DNA of 64,000 bases from Waterburya agarophytonicola KI4 (GTDB lineage Bacteria > Cyanobacteriota > Cyanobacteriia > Cyanobacteriales > Xenococcaceae), in assembly GCF_020640915.1 (NCBI RefSeq), contig NZ_JADWDC010000021.1, forward strand, positions 1 to 64,000, read 5' to 3'. The notes beneath the pieces are model-generated. The model saw only the letters and a list, made by a program, of their open reading frames with translations, was not told the DNA's origin and ran no database searches. Shown here piece after piece: positions 7,195 to 17,771 of the stretch (positions are counted from its first letter, which is position 1; each line of letters opens with the position of its first letter). Position numbers and translations under genes: made by a program.

Positions 7195-9414
7195 TTAGCT
7201 GGCGGAGACTTTAGTAGAAATTGATTTACTTGGGGCTTCATTTCGTGAGCGAGCGATCGCTTCATCTAATAAATGACTTACTTCGTCGAATAATCTTGAG
7301 CGTTGATAGGACCCCTTTTCAAAAATCTTATTCACATCACCGTTTAATTTTTGGCGGTCTTGATTGGTAATTGTTTTGGCAGTTAAAATAATGACAGGAA
7401 TAGAACTAAACTGTTGATCTTGTTTGAGGCGGTGAACTAGTTCAAAACCATCCATCTCAGGCATCATCAAGTCCGAGAGAATTAATCCTGGGGTCTGAAT
7501 ACATTCTTTTAGCTTGAGTAATGCTTCCTTGCCGTTTTCTGCTTCAACAACTTTCCAGTTTTCCGCTCTTAATTGACGACATAACATTTCTCGAATTCCT
7601 GGATCGTCTTCTACAACCATAATTGAATTAGTATTAAAAGCTGGCTTAAATTTATCCAGAATAGTTTCTAATTTTTTACTATCAATCGGCTTGAGTAAAT
7701 ATTCCGTAGCACCTAAGGCATAACCAAGATTTTGATCATCAACCATGGTCATCATAATTACGGGAATATCTGCCGTTTGATGATGGGCTTTGAGAGATGT
7801 CAATACTGACCATCCATCCATTCCTGGCATCATTACGTCTAGGGTAATTGCTTCGGGTTTTAGTTTTTTGGCTAACTCAATTCCTTCCGTGCCACTCTTA
7901 GCTGTTTTTACATTAAATCCTTTTTTGCTCAAGAAGCGTTTGAGCAAGTCGTGAATTGTCGGATCGTCATCAATGACTAAGATGGTATTTTTTTTGTTCA
8001 ATTGCTCTTCTTCTCCCATCTTTGAGGTTAAAGTATCAGAGGAATTGTTGGGTTTTGATTTGCTTGAGTCAACTACTCTGACTGGAAGATAAATAATGAA
8101 AGTCGAGCCTATTCCTATTTCGCTTTCCACTTTAATATCTCCTCCCATCATTTGACAGAATTTTTTAGTAATTGCTAAACCCAATCCAGTCCCGCCATAT
8201 TTACGGGTAGTAGAAGCATCAGCTTGTGTAAAAGCTTGAAATAGTTTATTCATTTGGGCTTGGTTCATGCCAATGCCAGTATCTTTGACTTTAAAAACGA
8301 TAAACTGCTGTGTTTTAATGATTCGCAAACTCACATCTAGGCTAATTTTGCCTTTTTTAGTAAACTTGCTGGCATTACTTAACAGGTTAAACAAGCTTTG
8401 ACGCACCTTAGTTAAATCCGCGTGCATCACATCCAAACTTTCTGCCAGATTAGTTTCTAAAGTATTTTGGTTTTTTTCTATCAGAGGACGAATAGTGGAG
8501 ACTGTTTCGTCAATCAAACTTTTGATCTTAAAGTTTTCTAAATACAACTCCATACGACCAGCCTCGATCTTGGAAAGATCGAGAATATCGTTAATTAGAT
8601 TTAGAAGATGTTTCCCTGCACCATGAATTTTTTGCAAGTCGGGAACAAAATCATCTTGTCCAATATCTTCTGCTTCCTCCATCAGCATTTCGCTATAGCC
8701 AATGATCGCATTCATAGGAGTCCGCAATTCATGACTCATATTAGCTAAAAATTGGCTTTTTGCTTGATTGGCTTTTTCGGCATCAGCCATACTTTTAGCC
8801 AACTCTGCGGTACGCTCCCTGACGCGAATTTCTAAATCTTTTTTTTGTTGTACTAATTCTACTTGTGCTTGACGCAAAGTTTTTAGGGTACGAGAAAGTT
8901 TATTAGTCCTTTCTTCAACTCTTTTTTCTAGCTCTTGGTTGAGTTTTGTTAAAGATCCTTCTACTCTCTCCCGTTGGAGAATTTCTTTTTTGAGCATTCT
9001 ATTTTGCCCTTCCAAAGTTCGAGCTAAATTGCGTAGTTGCAACTGTACTCGGACTCTTGCCAGTACTTCTTCACGTTGAAAAGGCTTAGTAATATAATCG
9101 ACTGCACCAAGAGCAAAACCCCTAACTTTATGCTCGGTATCAGACAAAGCAGTCATAAATATTATCGGGATATCAAAAGTATCGGGATTAGATTTAATCT
9201 GTTTACAGGTTTGATAGCCATCAATTCCTGGCATCATTACGTCAAGTAAAATTAGCTCTGGCTTATAATACTGAATCTGTTCTAAAGCCGTCTCGCCATC
9301 GATCGCGACTGCTACTTGAAACCCAGCTCTGGTGAGAGTTTCTGATAATACTTCCAAATTATTGTGGTTGTCATCCACAATTAAAATGCTATGAGAATTC
9401 GCACTTTCAGTCAT
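7195..9414 (-). CDS. hybrid histidine kinase, REC-HK-REC-REC
   Basis: This 739-residue soluble kinase has no membrane span. The order is receiver 1 (about 8-122, [13 protein letters not shown]), a long coiled coil (about 130-215), HisKA ([16 protein letters not shown]), HATPase ([24 protein letters not shown]), receiver 2 (about 477-590, [12 protein letters not shown]) and receiver 3 (about 600-720, [13 protein letters not shown]). An N-terminal receiver in place of a sensor means it is probably activated by another kinase, plausibly its operon neighbour at 9478-12300. The two C-terminal receivers could compete for or branch phosphate towards the CheY-like protein and the PP2C fusion. Confidence 0.92.
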   Translation of the reverse strand: MTESANSHSILIVDDNHNNLEVLSETLTRAGFQVAVAIDGETALEQIQYYKPELILLDVMMPGIDGYQTCKQIKSNPDTFDIPIIFMTALSDTEHKVRGFALGAVDYITKPFQREEVLARVRVQLQLRNLARTLEGQNRMLKKEILQRERVEGSLTKLNQELEKRVEERTNKLSRTLKTLRQAQVELVQQKKDLEIRVRERTAELAKSMADAEKANQAKSQFLANMSHELRTPMNAIIGYSEMLMEEAEDIGQDDFVPDLQKIHGAGKHLLNLINDILDLSKIEAGRMELYLENFKIKSLIDETVSTIRPLIEKNQNTLETNLAESLDVMHADLTKVRQSLFNLLSNASKFTKKGKISLDVSLRIIKTQQFIVFKVKDTGIGMNQAQMNKLFQAFTQADASTTRKYGGTGLGLAITKKFCQMMGGDIKVESEIGIGSTFIIYLPVRVVDSSKSKPNNSSDTLTSKMGEEEQLNKKNTILVIDDDPTIHDLLKRFLSKKGFNVKTAKSGTEGIELAKKLKPEAITLDVMMPGMDGWSVLTSLKAHHQTADIPVIMMTMVDDQNLGYALGATEYLLKPIDSKKLETILDKFKPAFNTNSIMVVEDDPGIREMLCRQLRAENWKVVEAENGKEALLKLKECIQTPGLILSDLMMPEMDGFELVHRLKQDQQFSSIPVIILTAKTITNQDRQKLNGDVNKIFEKGSYQRSRLFDEVSHLLDEAIARSRNEAPSKSISTKVSAS

Positions 9415-9477
9415 TGTTTATACTTCCTTGCTCTTAAATACGTTTGTAGTCGCTAATCATTCGCTCTCACCATAGTT

Positions 9478-12300
9478 TTATAAATATTCTTCAATAAAAG
9501 TTTTAATTTGTTTTAGTCTGAAGTTTTTGGCATATTCTCGTACAGTTTTAGCAAATGGTAAAAATTTCGAGTCCAATTCCTCGATCCGCTCTATTTCCCC
9601 TAACAAGTCATTAATTAGGCCTTTGCGACTTAAATCGTGTAGTATTGCTACATCTTCAGGAGAAGGAGGAATAATGGGCAAAGATTCTTGAATATAGGTA
9701 GATTTTTCAATAATTGTTTCGTCTTCGAAATTAAATTCTCCTTCTCCTTCGTAAACCCACTTCAAATTGAGATGTTTTTCTAATGACTGCAATAAAACGT
9801 CTTTTTGAATTGGTTTTGGTAAGAAATCATTCGCTCCAGCCTGAAGGCTTTTCTGGCGATCGCTTTCAAATACGCTAGCAGAAGAAACAATTACCTTTAA
9901 ATCCTCAGAAATTTCATCAGATTGACGTAGTTTAGCCAGCATTTCATGACCATCCATTACGGGCATTGCTAAGTCGGTAATAATTAAATCAGGTTGCCAT
10001 TTTAATGCCTTAGTCAAGCCATCTTGACCATTTTCAGCTTCCATCATGGAGAAACCAATAGGTTCTAGTAAATTGACCATTACCGAGGTATTTTCCCAGC
10101 GATCGTCTACTACTAAAATTTTGCATTTTTCTCTTTGGAAACCAATAATTTTTCCTTTAAGAGCAGCATTTCGAGCAACTTCTTGCCAATTGCTAGTCTC
10201 TTTGAGGTCAATTTCAAACCAAAATGTAGTGCCTTGATTTAGTTTGCTGGTAGCCTGCAACTCTCCACCCATCATATTGACAATATTTTGACTGATAGCC
10301 AAACCCAGTCCCGTACCCTCCGCTTGCTTTTTGACGCTTCCTACCTGCTCAAAGGGCAAAAATATCTTTTTGATATCTTCGGGGTTCATGCCAATGCCAC
10401 TATCTTTTACTTCAAAACGAATAGTATGTTTATTAGATGCATCTGGGCTGGCTGATTCGTTAGTAACCATTAATTCGACGCTACCTTGTTCGGTAAACTT
10501 GATTGCATTACTCAGCAAGTTCATAATTACCTGACGCAGCATTTTTTCGTCAGCTTCAATTCCCACGGGCAAGTTAGGATCTGATTCGTAAATAAATTCA
10601 ACTCCTTTTTGCTCTGCTTTGATTTGGCAAATTTCGACCACACCCTGAACAAAAGAGGGAAAGTGTAGCTCTACTGGATGCAGTTCCATTTTTCGGGCTT
10701 CGATTTTAGAAAGATCCAGAATATCGTTAATCAAAGTCAACAAATGAGTACCACATTGATTGATAATATCGATTCCTTTTTTTTCTTTGCCTTCAATAGA
10801 GCGCGATTGCTGTAAGATTTGAGCATAACCCAAGATACCGTTGAGGGGAGTTCTTAGTTCGTGACTCATGTTGGCTAAAAATTCGCTTTTGGCTTGGTTG
10901 GCAGAATCAGCGTCTTCTTTGGCTTCTTGAAGCTCTATGGTTCTTTCTTGGACTCTATTTTCTAGTTCGATGTTAGTTTGGGCTAAAGCAGTAAATGAGG
11001 AGCGCAACTGCTCTGCCATACGGTTAAAAGACTGAGCCAAAACACTTAACTCGTTGACCTTGAATTCTTCGTCTACTTTTTGTTCTAATTTTCCACTTGC
11101 GATCGCTTCTGAAGCTTCATTGAGTTGCAGAATAGGCTTGGTAATCCAGCGAGAAGTATAAAATCCTGATGCGATCGCTACACCTAACGCTAACAAACAC
11201 AACATAATAGTAGAACGGGTGTTAGCATTAATTTGAGCCATAAAATCAGACTCAGGCACAGCCACTACCATCAACCAGTCTAAACCTAACTCATCCTGCC
11301 AGGGTGTTACCTGAACAAACTGACGCTCTCCATCAAGTTTAAAGCTTAGTTGTTGGGCAGTTTTGATTTTTTCCAAATCGCCGAATTTTTCTTGTAAATA
11401 TTCAACAGTATTTCTAATTAAAGGATCGGTGCTATTTCCCGCTTTGATTCTTTGAGGTTTATCACCTATTATTTTGAATGGTGCTTCGTCCGCCGAATCA
11501 CCAATCAGCAAACCATTACGTTCGACAATAAAAGTTTTCGCCGATGGACTGACTTTTAATTGACGCAAAAAATCGCTTATTTGGGTTAATTGTTGCTCTA
11601 CTGCAAGAACACCAATTAATTTTTTATCTCGATCATATATGGGCGTACTACTTGCTACTGAAAGAATATAGGGTTCTACTTGCCAATTATAAACAGGACT
11701 CCAAACAGCTTTTCCTTTCTTTACAGCAGCTTTATACCAGCCTTCGTCTTGAAGAGAAAACTTACCATCAACAACTGTCTCTCCTACATCTAAAATCTTT
11801 TTGACACGCTTTCCATTTTCGCCAGGTTGATAAACATGAAGATGAGTGTCTCCCAATTTCTCTTTGTTAACTTCATCAATAGTTACTCTTTCATCCCCAA
11901 AAAAATGCCCCGAAGCTATATGAACTCCAGAGTCATAACCCAAAAGAATATATCCAACATCAAAAGTGTGGACTTGTTTCCAGAAAAAACGAGTTATGTC
12001 ATCTGTGTTATTTAGATCCAGTAAACCCAAATTGATTGCATTTAGATTATTTTCTACGACTCTAGGAGGGCTTTTCATATAGCTATCGAGACGTTGATCT
12101 ATACGCTGACTAACTTCAGTGCGCAGTCTGCTTGCAAGATCGTTTACTGCTTTTTGTCCATTTCTTAAAGAAAAATATCCTGTAAGTCCCACCGCAGCGA
12201 AAATTTGTAATACAAATGGCAAAATCAAAATTTGCCTTAATGGAAGTTTTTGAGAACGATCTGGTTTTGAAGTTTGATTAGAAATTTCTTTGGCTGACAT
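9478..12300 (-). CDS. membrane hybrid histidine kinase, Cache-HAMP-HK-REC
   Basis: This 940-residue membrane kinase is the only member of the array with an extracytoplasmic sensor. A first membrane span at about 24-45 and a second at about 365-385 flank a periplasmic double-Cache-like domain. HAMP follows ([20 protein letters not shown]), then a coiled coil, HisKA ([16 protein letters not shown]), HATPase ([24 protein letters not shown]) and a receiver ([20 protein letters not shown]). A helical tail of about 80 residues starts near [10 protein letters not shown] and has no domain I can name. It is the first gene of the minus-strand run and so the likely signal entry point. The ligand is unknown. 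Confidence 0.92.
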   Translation of the reverse strand: MSAKEISNQTSKPDRSQKLPLRQILILPFVLQIFAAVGLTGYFSLRNGQKAVNDLASRLRTEVSQRIDQRLDSYMKSPPRVVENNLNAINLGLLDLNNTDDITRFFWKQVHTFDVGYILLGYDSGVHIASGHFFGDERVTIDEVNKEKLGDTHLHVYQPGENGKRVKKILDVGETVVDGKFSLQDEGWYKAAVKKGKAVWSPVYNWQVEPYILSVASSTPIYDRDKKLIGVLAVEQQLTQISDFLRQLKVSPSAKTFIVERNGLLIGDSADEAPFKIIGDKPQRIKAGNSTDPLIRNTVEYLQEKFGDLEKIKTAQQLSFKLDGERQFVQVTPWQDELGLDWLMVVAVPESDFMAQINANTRSTIMLCLLALGVAIASGFYTSRWITKPILQLNEASEAIASGKLEQKVDEEFKVNELSVLAQSFNRMAEQLRSSFTALAQTNIELENRVQERTIELQEAKEDADSANQAKSEFLANMSHELRTPLNGILGYAQILQQSRSIEGKEKKGIDIINQCGTHLLTLINDILDLSKIEARKMELHPVELHFPSFVQGVVEICQIKAEQKGVEFIYESDPNLPVGIEADEKMLRQVIMNLLSNAIKFTEQGSVELMVTNESASPDASNKHTIRFEVKDSGIGMNPEDIKKIFLPFEQVGSVKKQAEGTGLGLAISQNIVNMMGGELQATSKLNQGTTFWFEIDLKETSNWQEVARNAALKGKIIGFQREKCKILVVDDRWENTSVMVNLLEPIGFSMMEAENGQDGLTKALKWQPDLIITDLAMPVMDGHEMLAKLRQSDEISEDLKVIVSSASVFESDRQKSLQAGANDFLPKPIQKDVLLQSLEKHLNLKWVYEGEGEFNFEDETIIEKSTYIQESLPIIPPSPEDVAILHDLSRKGLINDLLGEIERIEELDSKFLPFAKTVREYAKNFRLKQIKTFIEEYL

Positions 12301-12422
12301 GTGTATAAAATTTAAAATATTTTTGCCGATTCACAAAGACACAGCAATAAGCTAGTTATTATGTATAGTTCCCAAATCAAACCTTAAATTCTCATCCCAT
12401 ACAAAAAAACAAATAATATGTG

Positions 12423-13055
12423 CTATGAATGTTTTTGTTGACGAACTTTGTTGTGGTTTCTTTTTAATTTTTTGTGAGTGGTTTTATTGAAAATTTTGGA
12501 ACGATGCAATAAAATAGTCAAAGTTAAACTCAGACAAAATAAATAGAAGGGATAAATAGATCTTAAAGACCAAGAACCGATAGCTACTAAATTAAGGGAA
12601 TTAGCAATTAAGAAAATTGTCCATGAGAAGCTACTTTCTTTTTCTGGTTCATAATAAGATTTGACTACAGTTGGAACTGCCCCAAACATGTCAATTATTA
12701 TAGTAAATAATAAAGCAATTGAAGCTGAGTTAAATAGTTGCCATAATATGACGCTAAGAATCACTCCAAAAAAGCAAAATTTATCTAATTTATCCCATCC
12801 ACCTTCACCAAATTTGATAGATAAAACTGCCATTATGATTTGACATAATGTATAACAAGCTAGTAGCCAAATTGCACTATCAAAATTTGATTCGGAATAA
12901 TAGTAGCTGATAATTTGTATTATTCCTAATAATCCCCAAACCCACCAAGTAGCTCTATTTGGTTTAGTTTTTCCTTGCAAGGTTGTAATTATATAGGGGA
13001 GGTAGCCCAATAAACCAACGAAACCTGCAATAATACCAATTAATGTTAAAGACAT
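12423..13055 (-). CDS. seven-helix membrane protein, PQ-loop/SWEET-like
   Basis: The 210-residue protein has about seven hydrophobic helices (about 4-24, 36-55, 61-82, 88-108, 111-130, 142-163, 165-185). Two related segments, GYLPYIITTLQGKTKPNRAT near helix 1 and FGAVPTVVKSYYEPEKES near helix 5, look like diverged PQ-loop motifs in which the Gln is replaced. A 3+1+3 arrangement would resemble SWEET-type or lysosomal PQ-loop transporters. The basic tail (HKKLKRNHNK) is cytoplasmic by the positive-inside rule. Substrate is unknown. It follows the kinase array on the same strand, but 120 bp separate them. The surrounding DNA is very AT-rich. Confidence 0.6.
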   Translation of the reverse strand: MSLTLIGIIAGFVGLLGYLPYIITTLQGKTKPNRATWWVWGLLGIIQIISYYYSESNFDSAIWLLACYTLCQIIMAVLSIKFGEGGWDKLDKFCFFGVILSVILWQLFNSASIALLFTIIIDMFGAVPTVVKSYYEPEKESSFSWTIFLIANSLNLVAIGSWSLRSIYPFYLFCLSLTLTILLHRSKIFNKTTHKKLKRNHNKVRQQKHS

Positions 13056-13278
13056 ATCTTTTATTTTGTGAGATTAAATTTATACGTATAAAATTCAGAC
13101 ATATGGCTAAGTAAAAATAGCGATGACAATATATGTAAATTTAGATAATAAAAACATTCTGTTCTATAAGCTTCCCTATAATAAATTGTAACTAATAGCA
13201 AGAATAGATAGACGATTTTGATCACACTTATTATTAGAATATTTTTAAATTCTTTCGTAAAAATTAATTTTAAAAGCA

Positions 13279-13309
13279 ATAAAAAAGAGTTGAATTAACT
13301 CAACTCTTT
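13279..13309 (-). terminator. rho-independent terminator
   Basis: On the minus strand AAAGAGTTGA and TCAACTCTTT form a 10-bp stem with a 6-nt loop, followed by a run of six T. It lies 26-57 bp past the stop of the gene at 13335-14216, so it ends that transcript. Confidence 0.85.
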
Positions 13310-13334
13310 ATAACTATCAATTATTTTTCATCTA

Positions 13335-14216
13335 CTAAGCAATGGTAAGAATTTGAGAAGTTTCAGATACTTGATTCATTTCTAAACACTCTTTGAATAT
13401 TTTTCTGAATAAACTCTGTTGTAATTCAACAAAAGATTTGAATCCTTCTACTGCCCATTCAGTAAGCTGTTCTTCTGATTCGGGACGATATTTTAGTACC
13501 ATGTTAAGTGCATTTAAAACGTGAACGAAATGTTTAGCTTCTGCACCAGTACCTTCATATTTACCGTGAATTAGGATGTAACCCCAAGGAAGATAGCGGT
13601 GTTTGCCAATTTTAGTCGCTTTTGTTTCTTGTTCTAGGTAGCGATCAAATCCAATTCCTTCATTTTCATAACGAATAATCATATCAAGCAAAGCATATTC
13701 GCGATCGCCCATTAATTCAGAAGCAGCATGGAAACCAATTGCTTTAACCAAAGACTCTGCATCGCCAGGTGTACCCTGGTATTTAGCCATAGTTTCTTGG
13801 CAGATTTCATCTAACCATTTAGGTACTTGGGCTACTGCATTACGCTCCTTAGTAGAAAGTTGGGCGTAGTCACCTAATGTTTTGTCTAGCAATTGAGCTA
13901 GTTCGCGATGAGTAATTTCATGAGAACCTTCATCAGAGGCTGCAATCATTATTTCGGCTGAGATTTGAAATCCGCGATCGGCTTCTTCTTTTACTGCAAC
14001 CGTAGGATCGTTAAACAGATAGCGAGACATTGCGATCGAGCTAGCTAAACGAGCAATTACAGAAGAGGCATAACCGTTAAAGTACATATATCTGTGAAAG
14101 AACTGATATAAGGCTTGAGGATCTTTAGCGGCTAAACGAATGGTAGAGGAAACGGTATTATCTAATTCTGCGAAATCATATAATTCTTCAAAATAGCTTT
14201 CAGTAAATTGTGCCAT
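13335..14216 (-). CDS. conserved helical protein, function unknown
   Basis: This 293-residue soluble, all-helical-looking protein carries several His and Glu clusters: SDEGSHEITHRE (about 94-105), GFHAASELMGDRE (about 161-173), and KHFVHVLNALNM (about 227-238). Spacing of acidic and His residues on helices suggests a heme-oxygenase-like or ferritin-like di-iron fold, as in the CADD-like cyanobacterial proteins, but I cannot assign a family with certainty. It is monocistronic: a strong terminator follows its stop and 339 bp without a gene precede its ATG. No signal peptide or membrane span is visible. Confidence 0.75.
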   Translation of the reverse strand: MAQFTESYFEELYDFAELDNTVSSTIRLAAKDPQALYQFFHRYMYFNGYASSVIARLASSIAMSRYLFNDPTVAVKEEADRGFQISAEIMIAASDEGSHEITHRELAQLLDKTLGDYAQLSTKERNAVAQVPKWLDEICQETMAKYQGTPGDAESLVKAIGFHAASELMGDREYALLDMIIRYENEGIGFDRYLEQETKATKIGKHRYLPWGYILIHGKYEGTGAEAKHFVHVLNALNMVLKYRPESEEQLTEWAVEGFKSFVELQQSLFRKIFKECLEMNQVSETSQILTIA

Positions 14217-14555
14217 GTTTATTTATAAAATATTTTTCGTGGTAAAAAGACTAAGTTACATTTACTTTTTTATCTTTGTACATATATATTCGGGCATTTG
14301 TTTGAGTTGTCACACGATCTTACGCACAAGAATAAAGTGATTCTAGTCACACTAAAATAGCGATCTCCTCTGACTTTTTTACTGTATAGATCTTCTAATT
14401 AGTAATTTGATAGTAACATATGAATAAGAGATAAAATAGTCAGACTCGAATATATTATTGGCGTAAACTCAAAGGTTAAGTGCGATCTCAATACTACCTG
14501 TGGTGTAATCGCGATCGCACTTAGAAATAGATATTAAATATTAAATAGCTCAGTT
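14217..14555. other. intergenic region with HIP1-containing inverted repeat
   Basis: No gene is visible in these 339 bp. At 14477-14487 and 14513-14523 lies a perfect 11-bp inverted repeat (TAAGTGCGATC / GATCGCACTTA) with a 25-nt loop that includes a HIP1 site. It starts about 32 bp past the glpD stop and may stabilise or end the glpD transcript, although no T-run follows it on the minus strand. The remainder probably holds the promoter of the 13335-14216 gene; no clear -35/-10 pair was assigned. Confidence 0.6.
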
Positions 14556-16217
14556 TTAAACTATCTGATAGTCTGGAATGCAATTGTGTTCCATATAAAA
14601 GCGATATTCATTTTTAGCGCGATCGCATTGTTCGTCAGTCCAACCGCAGTGTTTTTGTAAGGTTTCGGTGATTGCGGGTAATAGATCCATGCCATAGTGA
14701 CCATTCATTGCCAGAGTTGTACGACGACGTAGAATATCGACCAGGGTGTGGGCTAATTCGTATTCTACTGCATAAACTACCTGAGCTTTGATATCGGGCA
14801 GATTTGGGCTAATTTGCTTTCTGAGTTCGGGGTTCTCTTTGGTTAGGGAAAGAACTTCCATTGCATTTGCACCATAGCTAAAGAATAGATGATCGATTGT
14901 GTTGACAGAAAGAATGGGGCTATATTCAGTAATGGCTTGTTGAATTCGTTCGTCGCTGGGTAAAATGCAGCCTGGGAGGGGTAAAGAGTCGGTACGACAG
15001 GGTTGAGGAGATCTTTTCATTCGCTTGAAAATCTCATTTACCATTTCTTCACCCACATTGCGATAGGTGGTTAGTTTTCCGCCAATGAGAGTAAGCAGAT
15101 TGTTTACTCCTTCTGTTTTATGGTCAAAAATTATATGTTTGCGGGTAATACTTCCTGGCTTTTTACCTTCGGAGTTGGGTAAAGGGCGGACTCCAGAATA
15201 GGTAAAGACAACATCATCCCGTTTTAAATTGGCTGTGGGAATAATATTGTTAGTTTCTTGTAATAAATAATCTATTTCATCGTTGTTGGCTTTGATATTT
15301 TCGATATTTTCTTTGTAGGGTAAGTCTGTCGTACCGATTAAATATTTGTCCAACCAAGTCAAAATAAAGAAAGGACGACCATCAGATTTTGCTTCTACAT
15401 ATAGGTTTGATTTGGGCGCGCCAGGGAAAGGTTCGACTACTATATGGCTTCCTTTCGTCCCGCCATTCTTTTTCCCGTCGCCGATAGTAACATCTTCTCC
15501 TGCTTTATTTCCTCTTTGGCACACATTATCGATCCAAGGTCCAGCAGTATTAATTATCACTGCATCTTTACTGGCGGAAATTGTTAAACTTTCTCCCGTT
15601 AGTTTATCTTTGCAGACAAGATCGCTGATACGTTGTTCTTCAATTTTAAGTTCCATTACCTCCACATAGTTTAATACTGATGCCCCAGCATTTTGCGCGG
15701 AGAGGACATTTTCTAAACAAAGACGTTCGGCAAAAGTTACTTGTCCGTCATAATACTGGGCCCCACCAGCTAGTTTGTCTTTATCTATTGAACGAAATAT
15801 TTGTTTGAATTTCTCTTGGGGTAGCATCCGATGGGAAGGAAGAGTTTTATCAAAGCTAAAGACGTCGTAAAGAATCATTCCCGCCCAAATTTTCCAATAG
15901 GGACGAGAGCGATCGCGATATACAGGAATAGTAAGCTGTAAAGGGTTAACTAAGTGTGGTGCGGTATGTAATAATACTTCTCTTTCTTTGAGAGATTCTC
16001 TGACTAAGGGGAATTCAAAGTATTCTAAATAACGCAAACCGCCATGAATGAGACGACTAGACCAACTAGAACTTCCGCTAGCAAAATCACTTTTTTCGAT
16101 TAGGATAGTTTTTAAACCTCGTAAGGCTGCATCTCTCGCGACACCCGCACCATTAATTCCGCCACCGATAACGATTACATCGTAGTTTGTTTGTTGAATT
16201 TGAGCTAAGTCTCGCAT
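14556..16217 (-). CDS. glpD: FAD-dependent glycerol-3-phosphate dehydrogenase
   Basis: The 553-residue enzyme oxidises sn-glycerol 3-phosphate to dihydroxyacetone phosphate and passes electrons to the quinone pool as a peripheral membrane flavoprotein. The N-terminal Rossmann fold is clear (DVIVIGGGINGAGVARDAAL, residues 14-33), followed by the family signature SSRLIHGGLRYLEYFEF and ALREREVL-like SLKEREVLLHTAPHLV. YSGVRPLP and GGKLTTYR are typical of the second half. A C-terminal helical domain (about 400-553) completes the fold. Length matches GlpD. No glpK or glpF is adjacent. Confidence 0.93.
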   Translation of the reverse strand: MRDLAQIQQTNYDVIVIGGGINGAGVARDAALRGLKTILIEKSDFASGSSSWSSRLIHGGLRYLEYFEFPLVRESLKEREVLLHTAPHLVNPLQLTIPVYRDRSRPYWKIWAGMILYDVFSFDKTLPSHRMLPQEKFKQIFRSIDKDKLAGGAQYYDGQVTFAERLCLENVLSAQNAGASVLNYVEVMELKIEEQRISDLVCKDKLTGESLTISASKDAVIINTAGPWIDNVCQRGNKAGEDVTIGDGKKNGGTKGSHIVVEPFPGAPKSNLYVEAKSDGRPFFILTWLDKYLIGTTDLPYKENIENIKANNDEIDYLLQETNNIIPTANLKRDDVVFTYSGVRPLPNSEGKKPGSITRKHIIFDHKTEGVNNLLTLIGGKLTTYRNVGEEMVNEIFKRMKRSPQPCRTDSLPLPGCILPSDERIQQAITEYSPILSVNTIDHLFFSYGANAMEVLSLTKENPELRKQISPNLPDIKAQVVYAVEYELAHTLVDILRRRTTLAMNGHYGMDLLPAITETLQKHCGWTDEQCDRAKNEYRFYMEHNCIPDYQIV

Positions 16218-16475
16218 AAAGTAGATAGTTATTATTTGGATATTTTTGTTAATTTATCTATAACTTAGCTGAATATTGACGATTTGATCCCGAGAATGTG
16301 TATTAGAATCTAAAATTTTGCTAGATTTCGCGATCGATAATTAAGGAACAGTTTTAACGGTTATTCCTGTTTAAATGACGCTATGTAGTTCGTCTAGATC
16401 TTTGTTTTTGAGGGAAATACACCCCCTGCAGAGGAATTAATAATCAAATAGGAATAGGAACGAAAACTAAAATGA

Positions 16476-17495
16476 TCAAAGACCGATATTTTTGATACTA
16501 TCGCGAGGGTTTTCGCTGCGGATATCGCGAATTTTTTCATAGTATTCTTTTTCCTCCCCAGTAAGTTGTTTGGGAATAGCAATCATAATTTTTACTAGTT
16601 GATCTGTCCTGTTTCCTTTAGGAGAAGACCAACCTTTTCCTCGTAGACGTAATACTTGACCAGAGGCAATTCCTGGGGGAACTTTCATGCTCACCGAACC
16701 ATCAGGAGTAGGAACACTAATAGATGTACCCAAGACAGCTTCATCAGGAGCAATGGGTACTTCACAAACTAAGTTATCTCCCTCAAAATAAAAGAAAGAA
16801 TGGGGTGTTAAGTTGACATTGAGATACAAATCACCCCTAGATTGACCGTATCCTGCTTGTCCTTTTCCTGCTAGTCGAATTTTAGTACCTGGTTTTGCTC
16901 CTGCGGGAATACGAACTTCCACTACCTCTGAACCCAAATTAATTCTTTTCGTCGTACCTTTAAATGCTTCTAAAAAACTAAGACTAATACTAGCTTCGCT
17001 GTTGGCTGCTTGTTGAGTTGTAGTGTTAACGTCTTGGAAATTACTGCTAAAATTGCTTTTTTTAGAAGTTTGATACGAATAATTTTGCGAATTGTCATTG
17101 CTAGTTTCGGGAGTAGAAAACCGTCCTAAAAGCTCGTTAATAAATTCCTCAAAATTACCGTATTGACTAAAGTCAGTACTGCTAAAATCAACCTTAGTAT
17201 TATTACTCGTGTAAGTATTGCTTGTATAGGTATTGCTATTAGAATACCCACTAGAAGGACTTTGTTGCCAATACTGTCCAAAGTTATCGTATTGCGATCG
17301 CTTATCACTATCTCCTAGAACTTCATAAGCTTCGCTAAGTTCTTTGAATTTTGCTTCGGCTGCTTTGTTTCCCTGATTGCGATCGGGATGATATTTTAAT
17401 GCTTGTTTGCGAAATTGCTTTTTAATTTCATCTGCACTTGCTGTTTTAGAAACTCCTAAAATAGCGTAGTAATCTTTAAATTCTGTAGAAGCCAT
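16476..17495 (-). CDS. DnaJ/CbpA-type J-domain co-chaperone
   Basis: The 339-residue protein has an N-terminal J domain (residues 7-72) with the essential HPD at about 37-39 (KYHPDRNQG), which stimulates DnaK ATPase. A Ser/Asn/Thr-rich linker of about 100 residues, including a repeated SNTYT motif, replaces the usual G/F region. Two beta-sandwich substrate-binding domains follow ([36 protein letters not shown]). The CxxCxGxG zinc fingers of DnaJ proper are absent, so it is a class B or CbpA-like J protein. A 276-bp gap separates it from glgC upstream. Confidence 0.9.
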   Translation of the reverse strand: MASTEFKDYYAILGVSKTASADEIKKQFRKQALKYHPDRNQGNKAAEAKFKELSEAYEVLGDSDKRSQYDNFGQYWQQSPSSGYSNSNTYTSNTYTSNNTKVDFSSTDFSQYGNFEEFINELLGRFSTPETSNDNSQNYSYQTSKKSNFSSNFQDVNTTTQQAANSEASISLSFLEAFKGTTKRINLGSEVVEVRIPAGAKPGTKIRLAGKGQAGYGQSRGDLYLNVNLTPHSFFYFEGDNLVCEVPIAPDEAVLGTSISVPTPDGSVSMKVPPGIASGQVLRLRGKGWSSPKGNRTDQLVKIMIAIPKQLTGEEKEYYEKIRDIRSENPRDSIKNIGL

Positions 17496-17640
17496 TGAGG
17501 ACTATCTCCTAAACAAGTTTTTCAGCTTAGATACCCTTGGTACTAAAAAAATAATAATTTTAATAATCTTATTTAAAGTTTAACCTTATATTTACAAAAT
17601 ATTTATAGTTGAAGTTAGTTAACCATGATCGATCTAAGAA

Positions 17641-17672
17641 GGGGTATCACAATCGATCGACTGCGACACCCC
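17641..17672 (-). other. 32-nt hairpin between glgC and the J-protein gene
   Basis: On the minus strand the sequence GGGGTGTCGCAGTCG pairs with CGATTGTGATACCCC over its whole length if G-U wobbles at three positions are allowed. In the plus-strand RNA these would be A/C mismatches, so the fold favours the minus transcript. It lies 100 bp past the glgC stop. Only a weak T-tract (CTTCTT) follows, so it may be a processing or stability element rather than a terminator. Confidence 0.5.
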
Positions 17673-17771
17673 CAGTAAAATATTGCAACGATAGTTTTGC
17701 TTTATTGGTACTTATTTATTTTTTTCAAAATTAACTTGATAAAAAGTTGACGACAATCTATCTAAAAAATT

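Noticed and set aside
13061-13279. 72-codon minus-strand hydrophobic frame
   Set aside because: It would start at TTG inside the T-run of a terminator, has no ribosome site and only one internal Met near the end.
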